Positions 45,000 to 54,400 of a stretch of DNA of 64,000 nucleotides are shown piece after piece. Source of the DNA: an uncultured Blautia sp. (lineage in GTDB: Bacteria; Bacillota; Clostridia; Lachnospirales; Lachnospiraceae); assembly GCA_958367245.1 (NCBI GenBank), contig CATXEA010000003.1, positions 62,001 through 126,000 of the forward strand, in the 5' to 3' direction. The position numbers and the translations under genes were made by a program. Each line of letters begins with the position of its first letter. Positions within the stretch are counted from its first letter, which is position 1. The notes beneath the pieces were generated by a model that was given only the letters and a program-made list of their open reading frames with translations, ran no database searches and had not been told where the DNA came from.

Positions 45000-46037
45000 T
45001 CAGTCTTCGTCTTCCAGATAATAGCGGATAAGGTTCAGAGTGTTTTCGACTCCGTCCTTATGGGTGCGCTCATAGCCGTGAGAAGCGTACACACCGGGAC
45101 CGATAAGACCGTGGCGGACATCGTAACCTGCATGGAGGGTAGCTTCTACGTCGGAACCGTAATGAGGATAGATATCTACGGCATATTTCAGATTATGCTT
45201 CTGCGCAATTTCAATCATACGGCTCACAACAGGATAGCTGTAAGGACCGCCGCTGTCCTTGGCGCAGATAGAAACCTCGTGCTCAGTGCATTCCAGACCG
45301 TCGCCTACGCAGCCCATATCTACAGACCAGATTTCGGTCACACCGTCAGGACATGATGCAGAGCCGCCGTGTCCGACTTCCTCGAAGATGGTGAAGTGGG
45401 CATAAACGCGGCGCTTTGGCGTAATATTGTTGTCTTTGAGATATTTTGCGTAGCCAAGCAGAACAGAAGATGAAATTTTATCATCAAGGAAACGGCTCTT
45501 GATATAGCCGCTGTCTGTTACGCGGGTACGTGGCTCGAAGCATACATAGTCGCCGTTCATAATGCCAAGCGCTTTAACGTCATCTTTTGAGCTTACAGGC
45601 TCGTCGATGAGGATTTCTACATTATCCCAGGTTCTTTTCTCTGTATAGTCGTCTGTCACATGGACAGAAGCGTTTACAAGCTGGCAGGTTCCTTCATAAA
45701 CTTTGCCGGCTTTGGTGATGATACGGCAGTTTTCTGTCTCAGCGTTCTCAGGGCGCATACCGCCGACCGGAGTGAGTTTCAGACGTCCGTTATCTTTGAT
45801 CTGGTGTATCATACCGCCTAAAGTGTCGCAGTGACATTCCATGAGAATGGCGTTTTCGGTGTCTTCTCCGCCGAAGTCTGCAAGTACGCCGCCTTTTACA
45901 GTGCGTTCTGCTTTTATGCCGAGACGCTGAAATTCCTCCAGTAAATATTCTGTTACTTTTTCTCCGTAGCCGGAAGGACTGTCAATGTTCAGAAGCTTCA
46001 CTGCCTGGTCTACGATGTAATCTACATACTGTTTCAT
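45000..46037 (-). CDS. M42-family metallopeptidase (glutamyl/leucyl aminopeptidase type)
   Basis: The product has 345 residues, normal for M42. Metal and catalytic motifs appear in order: ECHCDTLG (His and Asp), KSRFLDDKIS (bridging Asp), IFEEVGHGG (catalytic and metal Glu), WSVDMG (Asp) and the final SHGYERTH (His). M42 enzymes form large cytoplasmic shells that trim short peptides from the N-terminus. ATG 46037 has GAGGAG upstream; a longer in-frame extension beyond it lacks family similarity. Confidence 0.93.
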   Translation of the reverse strand: MKQYVDYIVDQAVKLLNIDSPSGYGEKVTEYLLEEFQRLGIKAERTVKGGVLADFGGEDTENAILMECHCDTLGGMIHQIKDNGRLKLTPVGGMRPENAETENCRIITKAGKVYEGTCQLVNASVHVTDDYTEKRTWDNVEILIDEPVSSKDDVKALGIMNGDYVCFEPRTRVTDSGYIKSRFLDDKISSSVLLGYAKYLKDNNITPKRRVYAHFTIFEEVGHGGSASCPDGVTEIWSVDMGCVGDGLECTEHEVSICAKDSGGPYSYPVVSRMIEIAQKHNLKYAVDIYPHYGSDVEATLHAGYDVRHGLIGPGVYASHGYERTHKDGVENTLNLIRYYLEDED

Positions 46038-46065
46038 ATTCAAATCTCCTCTTGTACATTTCCCT

Positions 46066-46100
46066 ATCATACTTGTAACACAGGTTACTGTAAACAGTAA
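46066..46100 (-). promoter_or_regulatory. Promoter of the M42 gene overlapped by operator-like palindromes
   Basis: On the minus strand, TTTACA (46094-46089), 17 bases, TATGAT (46071-46066). A perfect palindrome, TTACTGT-AA-ACAGTAA (46085-46100), covers the -35, and GTAAC-ACAG-GTTAC (46075-46088) covers the spacer. They share bases, giving one continuous operator-like block. Confidence 0.65.
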
Positions 46101-46122
46101 TAAAATGTTGGGTTCATAAAGG

Positions 46123-46160
46123 CATAAAACCACTTCTATGCAAGCATAACGTGGTTTATG
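46123..46160. repeat. Inverted repeat between the M42 and yesN-like genes
   Basis: CATAAAACCAC (46123-46133) and GTGGTTTATG (46151-46160) pair with one bulged base, with an inner TATGC/GCATA pair. No T run follows. It lies between two divergent promoters, so it may be a protein site rather than a terminator. Confidence 0.45.
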
Positions 46161-46307
46161 ACCTTTTGACCCTGGCATCTTAATAATAGTTTATCATAAA
46201 TTCTAAAAAAATGCAGTAGATGTCTACACATTTTTCGGTGATTTTGTTAAAATATAAAGAAATCATGCAGAAATTCTTGGATATAACAGGAAGGGGAGAT
46301 AGGAAGA

Positions 46308-47939
46308 ATGTTAAAAGTGTTTCTGGTAGAAGATGAGATGATTATACGAAACGGCGTAAAAAATAATATCCCATGGGAACAGGAGGGTTTTACCTTTGTA
46401 GGGGAAGCAGGAGACGGAGAACTGGCATGGCCGCTGATCAAGCAGACGAAGCCGGATATTCTGATTACGGATATCCGTATGCCTTTTATGGACGGCCTGG
46501 AGCTTTCAGGACTTGTGCGAAAAGAGCTTCCGGATACAAAGATTATTATTTTGAGCGGATACAGCGAATTTGATTATGCAAAGCAGGCAATTAATCTGGG
46601 AGTGGCAAATTATCTTCTGAAACCAATTAGCGGGGAAAAGCTTTTGGAGGCTGTAAAGCAGGTGGCTGATATCATCCGGGAAGAGCGCGCCCAGACTCTT
46701 CTTGTGGAGCAGTACAGACAGGAGAATCAGGAAAATATAAAAATAGAAAAAATTCGGCTTTTTGAACAGATTGTCGCAGGCTCTGCCACAACAAGAGAAA
46801 TTCTTGACAGGGGAGAGATTCTGGAGCTGGATCTGGCGGCGCCTTTTTATACGGTTCTTCTTCTGAAACTGGTTGATTCCGGAGAAAGTATGGATTCTTC
46901 GGCGCAGGTTATGGAAGCGTCTGAAAAGGTAGATGAGACAATTATGAAGAAACCGGAGTTCTTTGCAGTAGAAAGAGGACTGGAAGGTCTGGCAATCCTG
47001 ATGAAATCGGAGGAGGAGATGCAGGCGGGCGTTCAGTTGGAGAGTCTGGAAAAGGAAATACAGGAAATCCTTGCACAGTATCCGGAAGTTTCTTATTTTG
47101 GAGGAGCGGGAGAGACAGTGCAGCGTATGAGGGATATCCGCCGCTCCTATGTGGGCGCGAGCAAAGCCTTTGCAAGTCGTTTTTTTATGGAGAAAAACCG
47201 TTTTCTTACAGTGGAACAGATTTCTGAACAAAAGCCTGCAGGAACGAAAGATATGAGTCTCAAATCTGTGGATGCGTCCAAGATTAACAGAAAGCTGGTG
47301 GAAGATTTCCTAAAAAGCGGGCTTGAGGAGGAGACAAAAAATTTCGTAGAAGAATATTTCAGAAATATCGGGCGCGAAAATTATGAATCTCTCATGTTCT
47401 GCCATTATCTCATCGTAGATATGAATTTATGCGCCAGCCACTTTCTGGAAAGCATCGGAATCAATCCCTCTCTTCTTCCTGCCCAGTGCAGAGATGTAGG
47501 GGAATTTGCGGATTCGCTCCAGTGTGAGGAGGGGATGATTGCCTATGTGACGAAGCTTTTTACAGAAACCATAAGGCTTCGTGACAACTCCTCAAGGAAT
47601 AAATATCTGGAGCTTATTACTGCGGCGCAGAAGATTATTCTGGAGAATTTCCAGAATAATGAGTTCTCCATGAATCAGGCGGCGGCTATGGTAAATCTAA
47701 GTCCGGGCTATTTCAGTACCCTTTTCCGACAGGAAACAGGAATGAGCTTTGTGGAATATCTTACAGGTATCCGTCTGGAAAAGGCAAAAGCGCTTCTGAT
47801 GTGTACCAATATGCGAAGCTCGGAAATTGCATATGAAGTGGGATATAAGGACGCTCACTATTTCAGTTACATATTTAAAAAAGTATGCGGATGTACTCCT
47901 AAGGAATATCGTGCAAGAAAGGGCGAGGATAACGTATGA
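46308..47939 (+). CDS. YesN-type response regulator with AraC DNA-binding domain
   Basis: The product has 543 residues. The receiver domain has E8/D9, the phosphorylation site D55 in ILITDIRMPFMDG and the K in YLLKPISGEK. A variable middle follows. The C-terminal AraC domain (about 435-540) has MNQAAAMVNLSPGYFSTLF and IAYEVGYKDAHYFSYIFKKV, and ends CGCTPKEYRA. It overlaps the histidine kinase gene by 4 bases. It likely controls the ytfQRT-yjfF importer genes that start 1.6 kb downstream. Confidence 0.93.
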   Translation: MLKVFLVEDEMIIRNGVKNNIPWEQEGFTFVGEAGDGELAWPLIKQTKPDILITDIRMPFMDGLELSGLVRKELPDTKIIILSGYSEFDYAKQAINLGVANYLLKPISGEKLLEAVKQVADIIREERAQTLLVEQYRQENQENIKIEKIRLFEQIVAGSATTREILDRGEILELDLAAPFYTVLLLKLVDSGESMDSSAQVMEASEKVDETIMKKPEFFAVERGLEGLAILMKSEEEMQAGVQLESLEKEIQEILAQYPEVSYFGGAGETVQRMRDIRRSYVGASKAFASRFFMEKNRFLTVEQISEQKPAGTKDMSLKSVDASKINRKLVEDFLKSGLEEETKNFVEEYFRNIGRENYESLMFCHYLIVDMNLCASHFLESIGINPSLLPAQCRDVGEFADSLQCEEGMIAYVTKLFTETIRLRDNSSRNKYLELITAAQKIILENFQNNEFSMNQAAAMVNLSPGYFSTLFRQETGMSFVEYLTGIRLEKAKALLMCTNMRSSEIAYEVGYKDAHYFSYIFKKVCGCTPKEYRARKGEDNV

Positions 47940-49453
47940 GATTTCCGGAAAGTATGAAATTTCTAAAGAAATATCCCCTTGATAAAAGGCTGAATCTTCT
48001 TGCTGCAGTCATTATGCTGCCTCTTACAGCGCTGATTCTTTACCTTTTAGTAAGTCTGATAAATTTCAGCAATGCTTACAGTCAGAGCGTAAGGAATATT
48101 ACGGCAATAAATAAATACAGTCTGGATTTTAAAACAGATCTGGATTACAGCATGTACCGCGCCATTATCGGAAATCTGAGTTTCAAAAATCTGAATGAAG
48201 AAGAGGCAAATCTTCAGTCGGATGACGCAAGGGTAAGAAATCCCTACACCATGATCAATGAGCTTCACGGCTCTTTGACATATCAGATTGAAGAGTCAGA
48301 CAGCTCTCATCTGGAGCTTCTGAGCAGAATTGACAAGAGTTTGGGATGGCTGGAAAGAGTCGTGCGTACCATTGATGATAATATTGAGAAGGGAAGCCAT
48401 TATGAGGAAAATATGGATCTTCTGGAGAATGATATCAGAAGCTCCACAGCCCTCATTCAGGAAAATCTTCAGGAATATATTTATTATGAGACATCAAATC
48501 TGGAAAATATCAGGCATATGCTGGAGGACAGGGCAAAGGATACCCTGATTCTCTGTACTGTGATTCTTCTGATTCTTCTTGTACTGATTCTCGGTCTGAC
48601 AAGGATGATTACCCAGAGTGTTACGAAGCCTATCCGCGAGCTGTGCAGAGCGACGAAGCAGGTGGCAAAAGGAAACTTTTCCCACGCAGAGATTGAATCC
48701 GGAGACGAGATTCAGGTACTTACCAACAGTTTCAATGATATGACAGGAGAAATCCAGTATCTCATTGAAAATATCAAAAAAGAGCAGAAGAACTTAAGAG
48801 ATACGGAGCTTAAGCTTCTGCAGGCGCAGATTAATCCCCACTTTCTTTATAATACGCTGGATGCAATCGTATGGATGGCAGAAGGCGGGATGAATAAAGA
48901 AGTTGTGTTCATGGTTACAGCTCTGTCAGAATTTTTCCGTACAACTTTAAGTGAAGGGAACGATTATATTACTATTCGGGAGGAGGAATCCCATATCCGA
49001 AGTTACCTCAGTATTCAGGAGGTTCGCTATGCAGATATTCTGGAATATGAAATCAACATAGACGCCGGGATTTATCCTTATTATATATTAAAGCTTACCC
49101 TTCAGCCCCTTGTGGAAAATGCGCTTTATCACGGAATCAAAAACAAGAGGGGAAAAGGAAAAATCACAGTCAGGGGATATGAACGCGACGACAGAATTTA
49201 TCTTGAGGTAGAGGATAACGGGATTGGAATGACGGAAGAAGAGTTGGAAATTCTCCGGAAGAAGGTAAAAGGAGAGGCGGAAAGGGAAAGAGGTTTCGGC
49301 CTTGGAAATGTAGATGAGCGTATCCGTCTGAACTACGGTCCTGAATTTGGCATCAGTTTTCAGAGTAAAAAAGGAGAAGGAACTCTTGCCACAGTATGTA
49401 TACCTAAAAAAATCACACTTTTATCTGAAAATAATCAACTTACTAATTCTTGA
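47936..49453 (+). CDS. YesM-type sensor histidine kinase
   Basis: The product has 505 residues. Membrane segments near 22-44 and 200-222 flank an outer helical domain of about 155 residues, followed by HAMP (TKPIRELCRATKQVAKGNFS). The phosphorylated histidine is H302 in QINPHFLYNTLD. HATPase motifs are LVENALYHGI, DNGIGM and GFGLGNVDERI. Here no separate binding protein precedes the kinase, unlike the system at 13.8 kb. YtfQ encoded downstream could present sugar to it, but that is a guess. Confidence 0.92.
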   Translation: MRFPESMKFLKKYPLDKRLNLLAAVIMLPLTALILYLLVSLINFSNAYSQSVRNITAINKYSLDFKTDLDYSMYRAIIGNLSFKNLNEEEANLQSDDARVRNPYTMINELHGSLTYQIEESDSSHLELLSRIDKSLGWLERVVRTIDDNIEKGSHYEENMDLLENDIRSSTALIQENLQEYIYYETSNLENIRHMLEDRAKDTLILCTVILLILLVLILGLTRMITQSVTKPIRELCRATKQVAKGNFSHAEIESGDEIQVLTNSFNDMTGEIQYLIENIKKEQKNLRDTELKLLQAQINPHFLYNTLDAIVWMAEGGMNKEVVFMVTALSEFFRTTLSEGNDYITIREEESHIRSYLSIQEVRYADILEYEINIDAGIYPYYILKLTLQPLVENALYHGIKNKRGKGKITVRGYERDDRIYLEVEDNGIGMTEEELEILRKKVKGEAERERGFGLGNVDERIRLNYGPEFGISFQSKKGEGTLATVCIPKKITLLSENNQLTNS

Positions 49454-49469
49454 CAGGGAAAATTAGTAA
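49440..49469. repeat. 9-bp inverted repeat at the kinase stop
   Basis: TTACTAATT (49440-49448) and AATTAGTAA (49461-49469) are perfect complements around a 12-base loop that holds the kinase stop codon. A short A run, not a T run, follows. It may be a weak terminator read the other way or a protein site near the ytfQ promoter, whose best -10 is TAGAAT at 49523-49528 with no -35. Confidence 0.5.
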
Positions 49470-49587
49470 AAAAAACAACAAATACCCTTGTTTATTCTGT
49501 TTCTTTTATGAAAAATTACTGATAGAATAAGGCTACAAGATAACGAAGGGGCAACGAAGCCCAGTAAATTCAAGGAGGGAATTTTTT

Positions 49588-50571
49588 ATGAAGAAAAGAG
49601 TTTTAGCAGTTTTGGCAGCATCCGCACTTGCAGCTACTATGATGCCTGTAACAGCATTCGCAGGCGAAGATGATCTGATTACAGTTGGTTATGCACAGGT
49701 TGGCGCAGAGTCTGACTGGAGAACCGCTAACACAGAATCTTTCAAATCCACATTTACAGAAGAGAACGGATACAAACTGATTTTTGACGATGCACAGCAG
49801 AAACAGGAAAACCAGATTAAAGCCATCAGAAGCTTTATCCAGCAGGAAGTTGACTACATCGTAGTAGCTCCTGTAGTTGAGACAGGATGGGAAACTGTAC
49901 TTCAGGAAGCAGCAGACGCTGGTATTCCGGTTATCCTTTCCGACCGTATGATGGACCTTGCTGACGAAGACCTTTATACCTGCTGGGTAGGCGGAAACTT
50001 CGTAAAAGAAGGTGAGACCTGTGCAGACTGGTTAGCAAAATATCTGGAAGAGCAGGGACGCGGAGAAGAAGAAATCAATATCGTAACAATTCAGGGTACT
50101 ATCGGTGCTTCCGCTCAGATCGGACGTACAGAAGGTGTTGCAAATAAGATGGCAGAGCATCCGAACTGGAAGATGTTAGACATGCAGTCCGGTGAGTTCA
50201 CACAGGCAAAAGGTCAGGAAGTTATGGAATCCTTCCTTAAATCCTACGATGACATCGATGTTGTTATCTGTGAGAACGACAACGAAGCATTCGGCGCTAT
50301 CGACGCAATCAAAGCTGCAGGAAAAACATGCGGACCGGACGGCGACATCATCGTTGTTTCCTTTGACTCTGTAAAAGCTGCATTTGATTCTATGATGGCA
50401 GGCGATCTGAACGCTACTTTCGAGTGTAACCCACTTCACGGACCACGTGTAGCTGAGATTATCCAGAAACTGGAAGCTGGCGAAGAAGTTGAAAAGATTC
50501 AGTACGTTGACGAAGCATACTTTGATACAACTATGGATCTCGAGAGCATCGTTGCAGAACGTGCATATTAA
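49588..50571 (+). CDS. ytfQ: Galactofuranose-type ABC transporter substrate-binding protein YtfQ
   Basis: The product has 327 residues. The signal peptide (about 1-25) ends AFA-GED. The mature protein follows E. coli YtfQ closely as I recall it: TVGYAQVGAESDWR, DDAQQKQENQIKAIRSFI, APVVETGWETVLQEA, VTIQGTIGASAQIGR and GEFTQAKGQEVMESF. YtfQ binds galactofuranose and some other furanoses. AAGGAGGG precedes the ATG. The matching ATPase and two permeases follow. Confidence 0.93.
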   Translation: MKKRVLAVLAASALAATMMPVTAFAGEDDLITVGYAQVGAESDWRTANTESFKSTFTEENGYKLIFDDAQQKQENQIKAIRSFIQQEVDYIVVAPVVETGWETVLQEAADAGIPVILSDRMMDLADEDLYTCWVGGNFVKEGETCADWLAKYLEEQGRGEEEINIVTIQGTIGASAQIGRTEGVANKMAEHPNWKMLDMQSGEFTQAKGQEVMESFLKSYDDIDVVICENDNEAFGAIDAIKAAGKTCGPDGDIIVVSFDSVKAAFDSMMAGDLNATFECNPLHGPRVAEIIQKLEAGEEVEKIQYVDEAYFDTTMDLESIVAERAY

Positions 50572-50631
50572 TTGATAACCATAATCCCATGAAAAAAGGG
50601 TTTCCCAAGTTCAATAATTAAGTCGTGTATC

Positions 50632-50675
50632 ATGCGGGGACGACGGAACCGAAAGGTTCCCGCCCCGCATTTTTA
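50632..50675 (+). terminator. Intercistronic hairpin between ytfQ and ytfR
   Basis: ATGCGGGG (50632-50639) pairs with CCCCGCAT (50663-50670), enclosing a second stem, GGAACC-GAAA-GGTTCC (50645-50660), with a stable 4-base loop. A short T run follows. It likely limits transcription into ytfR or protects the ytfQ message. Confidence 0.8.
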
Positions 50676-50743
50676 AGCAGCAAACGGGTCAGGCGGGATT
50701 TCAAATTGTCCGCTCACAGTTACATAGAAAGAGAGGCAGCTTT

Positions 50744-52258
50744 ATGGAGCAGGGTGTTGTGCTCACAATGAGACATATCAGCAAGAATTTCCCGGGCGTT
50801 AAAGCGCTGCAGGATGTGGATTTTACGTTACGAAAAGGTGAGATTCACGCACTGATGGGCGAGAATGGCGCCGGAAAATCCACATTGATCAAAGTCCTTA
50901 CAGGCGTTGAGGAATTTGAAACAGGAGAAATCAGAATTGACGGAAAGAATACAGCGATTATCAATCGCTCTCCGCAGGAAGCGCAGATGAACGGAATCAG
51001 CACGGTTTATCAGGAAGTAAACCTCTGTCCGAATCTTTCCGTAGCAGAAAATCTTTATATCGGCAGAGAGCCGATGCGCGCCGGCATGATTGACTGGCGA
51101 ACCATGAACAAAAAATCCAGAGAGCTTCTGGAAAGTCTGGATATTCACATTGACGTAACTATGGCAGTAGAAAATTACTCCATAGCGATTCAGCAGATGC
51201 TTGCGATTGCCCGTGCAGTAGACATGTCGGCAAAGGTGCTGATTCTGGATGAGCCTACCTCCTCCCTTGATGACGGAGAGGTAGAAAAGCTGTTCAGGCT
51301 TATGAATAAGCTTAAAGCACAGGGCGTAGGCATTATCTTTGTCACACACTTTCTGGAACAGGTTTATGCAGTATGTGACAGAATTACCGTTCTTCGAAAC
51401 GGTACTCTTGTAGGAGAATATAAGGTAGAAGAACTTCCGAGAGTACAGCTTGTAGCCAAGATGATGGGTAAAGATTTCGACGATCTGGCTGCAATTAAGA
51501 AAGAATCTTCCGAACAGAAAGCAATGGGAGAGGTTGTGATTTCCGCTAAAGGTCTTGGCCATAAGGGAACCATTAAGCCGTTCAATCTTGATATTCATAA
51601 AGGAGAGGTAATCGGTCTTACCGGACTTCTGGGCTCCGGACGTTCCGAGCTTGCCCGAAGCATTTACGGCGCGGACAAAGCAGATTCCGGCGAACTTTTT
51701 GTAAAAGGCAAAAAGTTGCTGGTGGGCGCTCCTCTGGATGCAATGATGGCAGGTATGGCATATCTTCCTGAAAACCGTAAAGAGGAAGGAATCATTGCCG
51801 ATCTTTCTGTCCGTGAAAATATTATTATCGCGCTTCAGGCGAAACGCGGTATGTTCCATCTTCTGAGCCGTAAGGAACAGGAGGAATTTACAGACAAATA
51901 TATTGATATGCTTCAGATTAAAACTGCGGACAGGGAAACACCGATCAAGCAGCTCTCAGGCGGTAACCAGCAGAAGGTTATTCTGGGCAGATGGCTTCTT
52001 ACAAATCCGGATTTCCTGATTCTGGATGAACCTACCCGCGGTATTGATATCGGTACGAAAACAGAAATTCAGAAATTAGTATTGCAGCTTTCAGAACAGG
52101 GAATGGCAGTCATGTTCATTTCTTCAGAAATTGAGGAGATGATTCGTACCTGTAGCCGTATGGCAGTTCTGCGTGACGGCATGAAGGTAGGAGAACTGGA
52201 AGAATCCGAGCTTCATCAGGATTCCATCATGAAAGCAATTGCAGGAGGTGGAAATTGA
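50744..52258 (+). CDS. ytfR: Galactofuranose-type ABC transporter ATP-binding protein YtfR
   Basis: The product has 504 residues with two ABC domains. Domain 1 has Walker [10 protein letters not shown], signature region YSIAIQQMLAIARAV and Walker [13 protein letters not shown]. Domain 2 has the degenerate P-loop GLLGSGRSE, signature [15 protein letters not shown] and Walker [15 protein letters not shown]. The loss of the P-loop lysine in domain 2 is normal for this group. Its stop codon overlaps the ytfT start (TGATG). Confidence 0.94.
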   Translation: MEQGVVLTMRHISKNFPGVKALQDVDFTLRKGEIHALMGENGAGKSTLIKVLTGVEEFETGEIRIDGKNTAIINRSPQEAQMNGISTVYQEVNLCPNLSVAENLYIGREPMRAGMIDWRTMNKKSRELLESLDIHIDVTMAVENYSIAIQQMLAIARAVDMSAKVLILDEPTSSLDDGEVEKLFRLMNKLKAQGVGIIFVTHFLEQVYAVCDRITVLRNGTLVGEYKVEELPRVQLVAKMMGKDFDDLAAIKKESSEQKAMGEVVISAKGLGHKGTIKPFNLDIHKGEVIGLTGLLGSGRSELARSIYGADKADSGELFVKGKKLLVGAPLDAMMAGMAYLPENRKEEGIIADLSVRENIIIALQAKRGMFHLLSRKEQEEFTDKYIDMLQIKTADRETPIKQLSGGNQQKVILGRWLLTNPDFLILDEPTRGIDIGTKTEIQKLVLQLSEQGMAVMFISSEIEEMIRTCSRMAVLRDGMKVGELEESELHQDSIMKAIAGGGN

Positions 52259-53313
52259 TGGAAAAATTCAAAAAACTTACGTCCAAGAGACTGTTTATGC
52301 CGGTGTTCTGCCTGATTATTATGTTGATTGCAGCAGTCATTGCAAGTCCTGACTTCTTTAAGATTGACATTCAAAACGGCGTTCTTTACGGACGTATCAT
52401 TGACGTAATCAACCGAGGCAGTGAGGTTGTAATCCTTGCCATCGGTATGACTCTTGTAGTAGCAGCTTCTGCAGGTACGGATATTTCCGTCGGCGCAGTT
52501 ATGGCAGTTGTTGCGGCAGTGACCTGTTCCTTTATTGCAGGAGGACAGCAGTCTGTAAACGAATATATCAATAATCCGTTACTTGGTATTCTTCTTGGTA
52601 TTCTGGTAGGCGTTCTCTGCGGATGCTTTAACGGTTTCCTTGTTGCCAAGCTGCATATTCAGCCTATGGTAGCGACTTTGATTCTTTTCACAGCAGGCCG
52701 TGGTATTGCGCAGCTTCTCACAAACGGACAGATTACCTATATCCGTGTTGACAGCTTTAAGATGCTGGGAGCCAGCATTCCGGGAATCCCGATTCCGACT
52801 TCCATCTTTGTGACGGTAATTATGGTTGCTGTTACTATGCTTCTTCTGAAAAAAACAGCTCTCGGCATGTATGTGGAAGCAGTTGGTATCAACTCCCGCG
52901 CATCCAGACTGGTAGGTCTGAAATCCGCAAAAATCATTTTCCTTGTATATGCTTTCTGCGGTTTCTGCGCAAGTATTGCGGGACTTATTAACTCTTCCCG
53001 TATCTACTCTGCAGATGCCAATAACATTGGTCTGAATCTGGAACTGGACGCTATCCTTGCTGTTGCTCTTGGAGGAAACTCCCTTGGCGGCGGTAAGTTC
53101 TCCCTGATTGGCAGTGTGATCGGCGCCTATACTATTCAGACATTGACAACTACCCTGTATGCAGTATCTGTAAGTTCTGACCAGATTCCTGTATATAAGG
53201 CAATCGTAGTCGTAATTATCGTATCATTGCAGTCCCCTGAGCTTCGTAAGATGTTCCGCCGTCTTAAAGGAAAAGGCGCAGCTCAGGCAGCCAGTGGGAA
53301 AGGAGCAGCATAA
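52258..53313 (+). CDS. ytfT: Galactofuranose-type ABC transporter permease YtfT
   Basis: The product has 351 residues and about eight to ten membrane segments of the BPD_transp_2 sugar class. Family segments are VAASAGTDISVGAVMAV, HIQPMVATLILFTAGRG and VALGGNSLGGGKFSLIG. ATG 52258 has AGGAGGTGG upstream and shares a base with the ytfR stop. It forms the channel with YjfF, an arrangement of two different permeases that is typical of the Ytf system. An alanine- and glycine-rich tail ends the protein. Confidence 0.93.
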   Translation: MEKFKKLTSKRLFMPVFCLIIMLIAAVIASPDFFKIDIQNGVLYGRIIDVINRGSEVVILAIGMTLVVAASAGTDISVGAVMAVVAAVTCSFIAGGQQSVNEYINNPLLGILLGILVGVLCGCFNGFLVAKLHIQPMVATLILFTAGRGIAQLLTNGQITYIRVDSFKMLGASIPGIPIPTSIFVTVIMVAVTMLLLKKTALGMYVEAVGINSRASRLVGLKSAKIIFLVYAFCGFCASIAGLINSSRIYSADANNIGLNLELDAILAVALGGNSLGGGKFSLIGSVIGAYTIQTLTTTLYAVSVSSDQIPVYKAIVVVIIVSLQSPELRKMFRRLKGKGAAQAASGKGAA

Positions 53314-54335
53314 TGAAGAAAGACAGACGTAAACTGGACGGAAATTCTTTTCTGTTGTTGATCACCATTGCGCTGTTTGTGGTCATGTATATTGTAGGCA
53401 TTATCCTTTTTAAAGATCAGGGCTTTGCCAAAACTCAGAACTTCCTGAATCTGTTTATATCCAATGCCGGATTGATCGTTATAGCGGCAGGTATGACTAT
53501 CGTTATGATTACAGGCGGTATTGATATTTCCGTAGGTTCTGTTGTTGCTATGGTTTGTATGATTCTTGCATGGTGTATGGAGAAAGCCGGATGGGGCGCG
53601 ATTCCTTCCGCAATCTTTGTCCTTACAATCGGCCTTGTGTTCGGTCTTGTACAGGGATGGCTTGTGGCATATCTGAATATACAGCCGTTTATCGTAACTC
53701 TGGCGGGTATGTTCTTTGCCAGAGGTATGACAGCAGTAATCAGCAAAGAAATGATCAGTATTAAAAACGAGATGTTCTTAAGCTGGGCGCAGTGTAAGAT
53801 TCATCTTCCTTTCGGCGGTTACGTGAACAAGAAAGGCAAACTGATCGAGCCTTATATTTATCCAAGCGTAATTATTGCGCTGGTAATTCTGGTAGCAATT
53901 TTTATTCTTCTGAAATATACAAAATTCGGACGCAGCATCTATGCGATCGGTGGCAATGAGCAGTCTGCGCTTATGATGGGTCTGAATGTAAAGAAGACGA
54001 AGCTGAAAGCTTATATTCTGGAGGGATTCCTTGCAAGTGTCGGCGGTTTCCTTTTCTGCCTCAACACCTGTTCCGGTTTCGTTGAGCAGGCGAAAGGCTT
54101 TGAGATGGACGCAATCGCATCAGCCGTTATCGGAGGAACTCTTCTGACCGGCGGTGTGGGAAATGTATTCGGAAGTCTGTTCGGTGTACTGATCAAGGGT
54201 ACCATCGAGGCATTCATTACCTTCCAGGGAACCTTATCTTCCTGGTGGACAAGAATTACAATTGCAGCAATGCTCTGTTTCTTCATTGTGCTTCAGAGTA
54301 TCTTTGCATCAGCAAAAGAAAAGAATAAGAAATGA
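53313..54335 (+). CDS. yjfF: Galactofuranose-type ABC transporter permease YjfF
   Basis: The product has 340 residues and about ten membrane segments. Family segments are MITGGIDISVGSVVAM, LNIQPFIVTLAGMFFARGM and SAVIGGTLLTGGVGNVFG, matching YjfF rather than YtfT. It starts on the last base of the ytfT stop (TAATG), so the two are translated together. It ends the importer operon, with a strong hairpin just after. Confidence 0.93.
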   Translation: MKKDRRKLDGNSFLLLITIALFVVMYIVGIILFKDQGFAKTQNFLNLFISNAGLIVIAAGMTIVMITGGIDISVGSVVAMVCMILAWCMEKAGWGAIPSAIFVLTIGLVFGLVQGWLVAYLNIQPFIVTLAGMFFARGMTAVISKEMISIKNEMFLSWAQCKIHLPFGGYVNKKGKLIEPYIYPSVIIALVILVAIFILLKYTKFGRSIYAIGGNEQSALMMGLNVKKTKLKAYILEGFLASVGGFLFCLNTCSGFVEQAKGFEMDAIASAVIGGTLLTGGVGNVFGSLFGVLIKGTIEAFITFQGTLSSWWTRITIAAMLCFFIVLQSIFASAKEKNKK

Positions 54336-54340
54336 TATGG

Positions 54341-54380
54341 AAGGGGCATGTGTAGTCTATATGGATTACACATGCCCCTT
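54341..54380 (+). terminator. Hairpin ending the ytf operon
   Basis: A perfect 14-bp stem (54341-54354 with 54367-54380) can be extended by four inner pairs. It lies between two converging genes. The T run is short on both strands. Confidence 0.8.
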
Positions 54381-54400
54381 ATTTAGAACTGGCGATTCGA

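Noticed and set aside
46038..46178. An N-terminal extension of the M42 peptidase gene
   Set aside because: The extension crosses the promoter and palindromes, and the family begins at the Met at 46037, which has its own GAGGAG.
50828..51859. A 343-codon minus-strand open frame opposite ytfR
   Set aside because: It mirrors the codon pattern of ytfR, has no recognisable motifs or start signal, and would require two genes in the same DNA.
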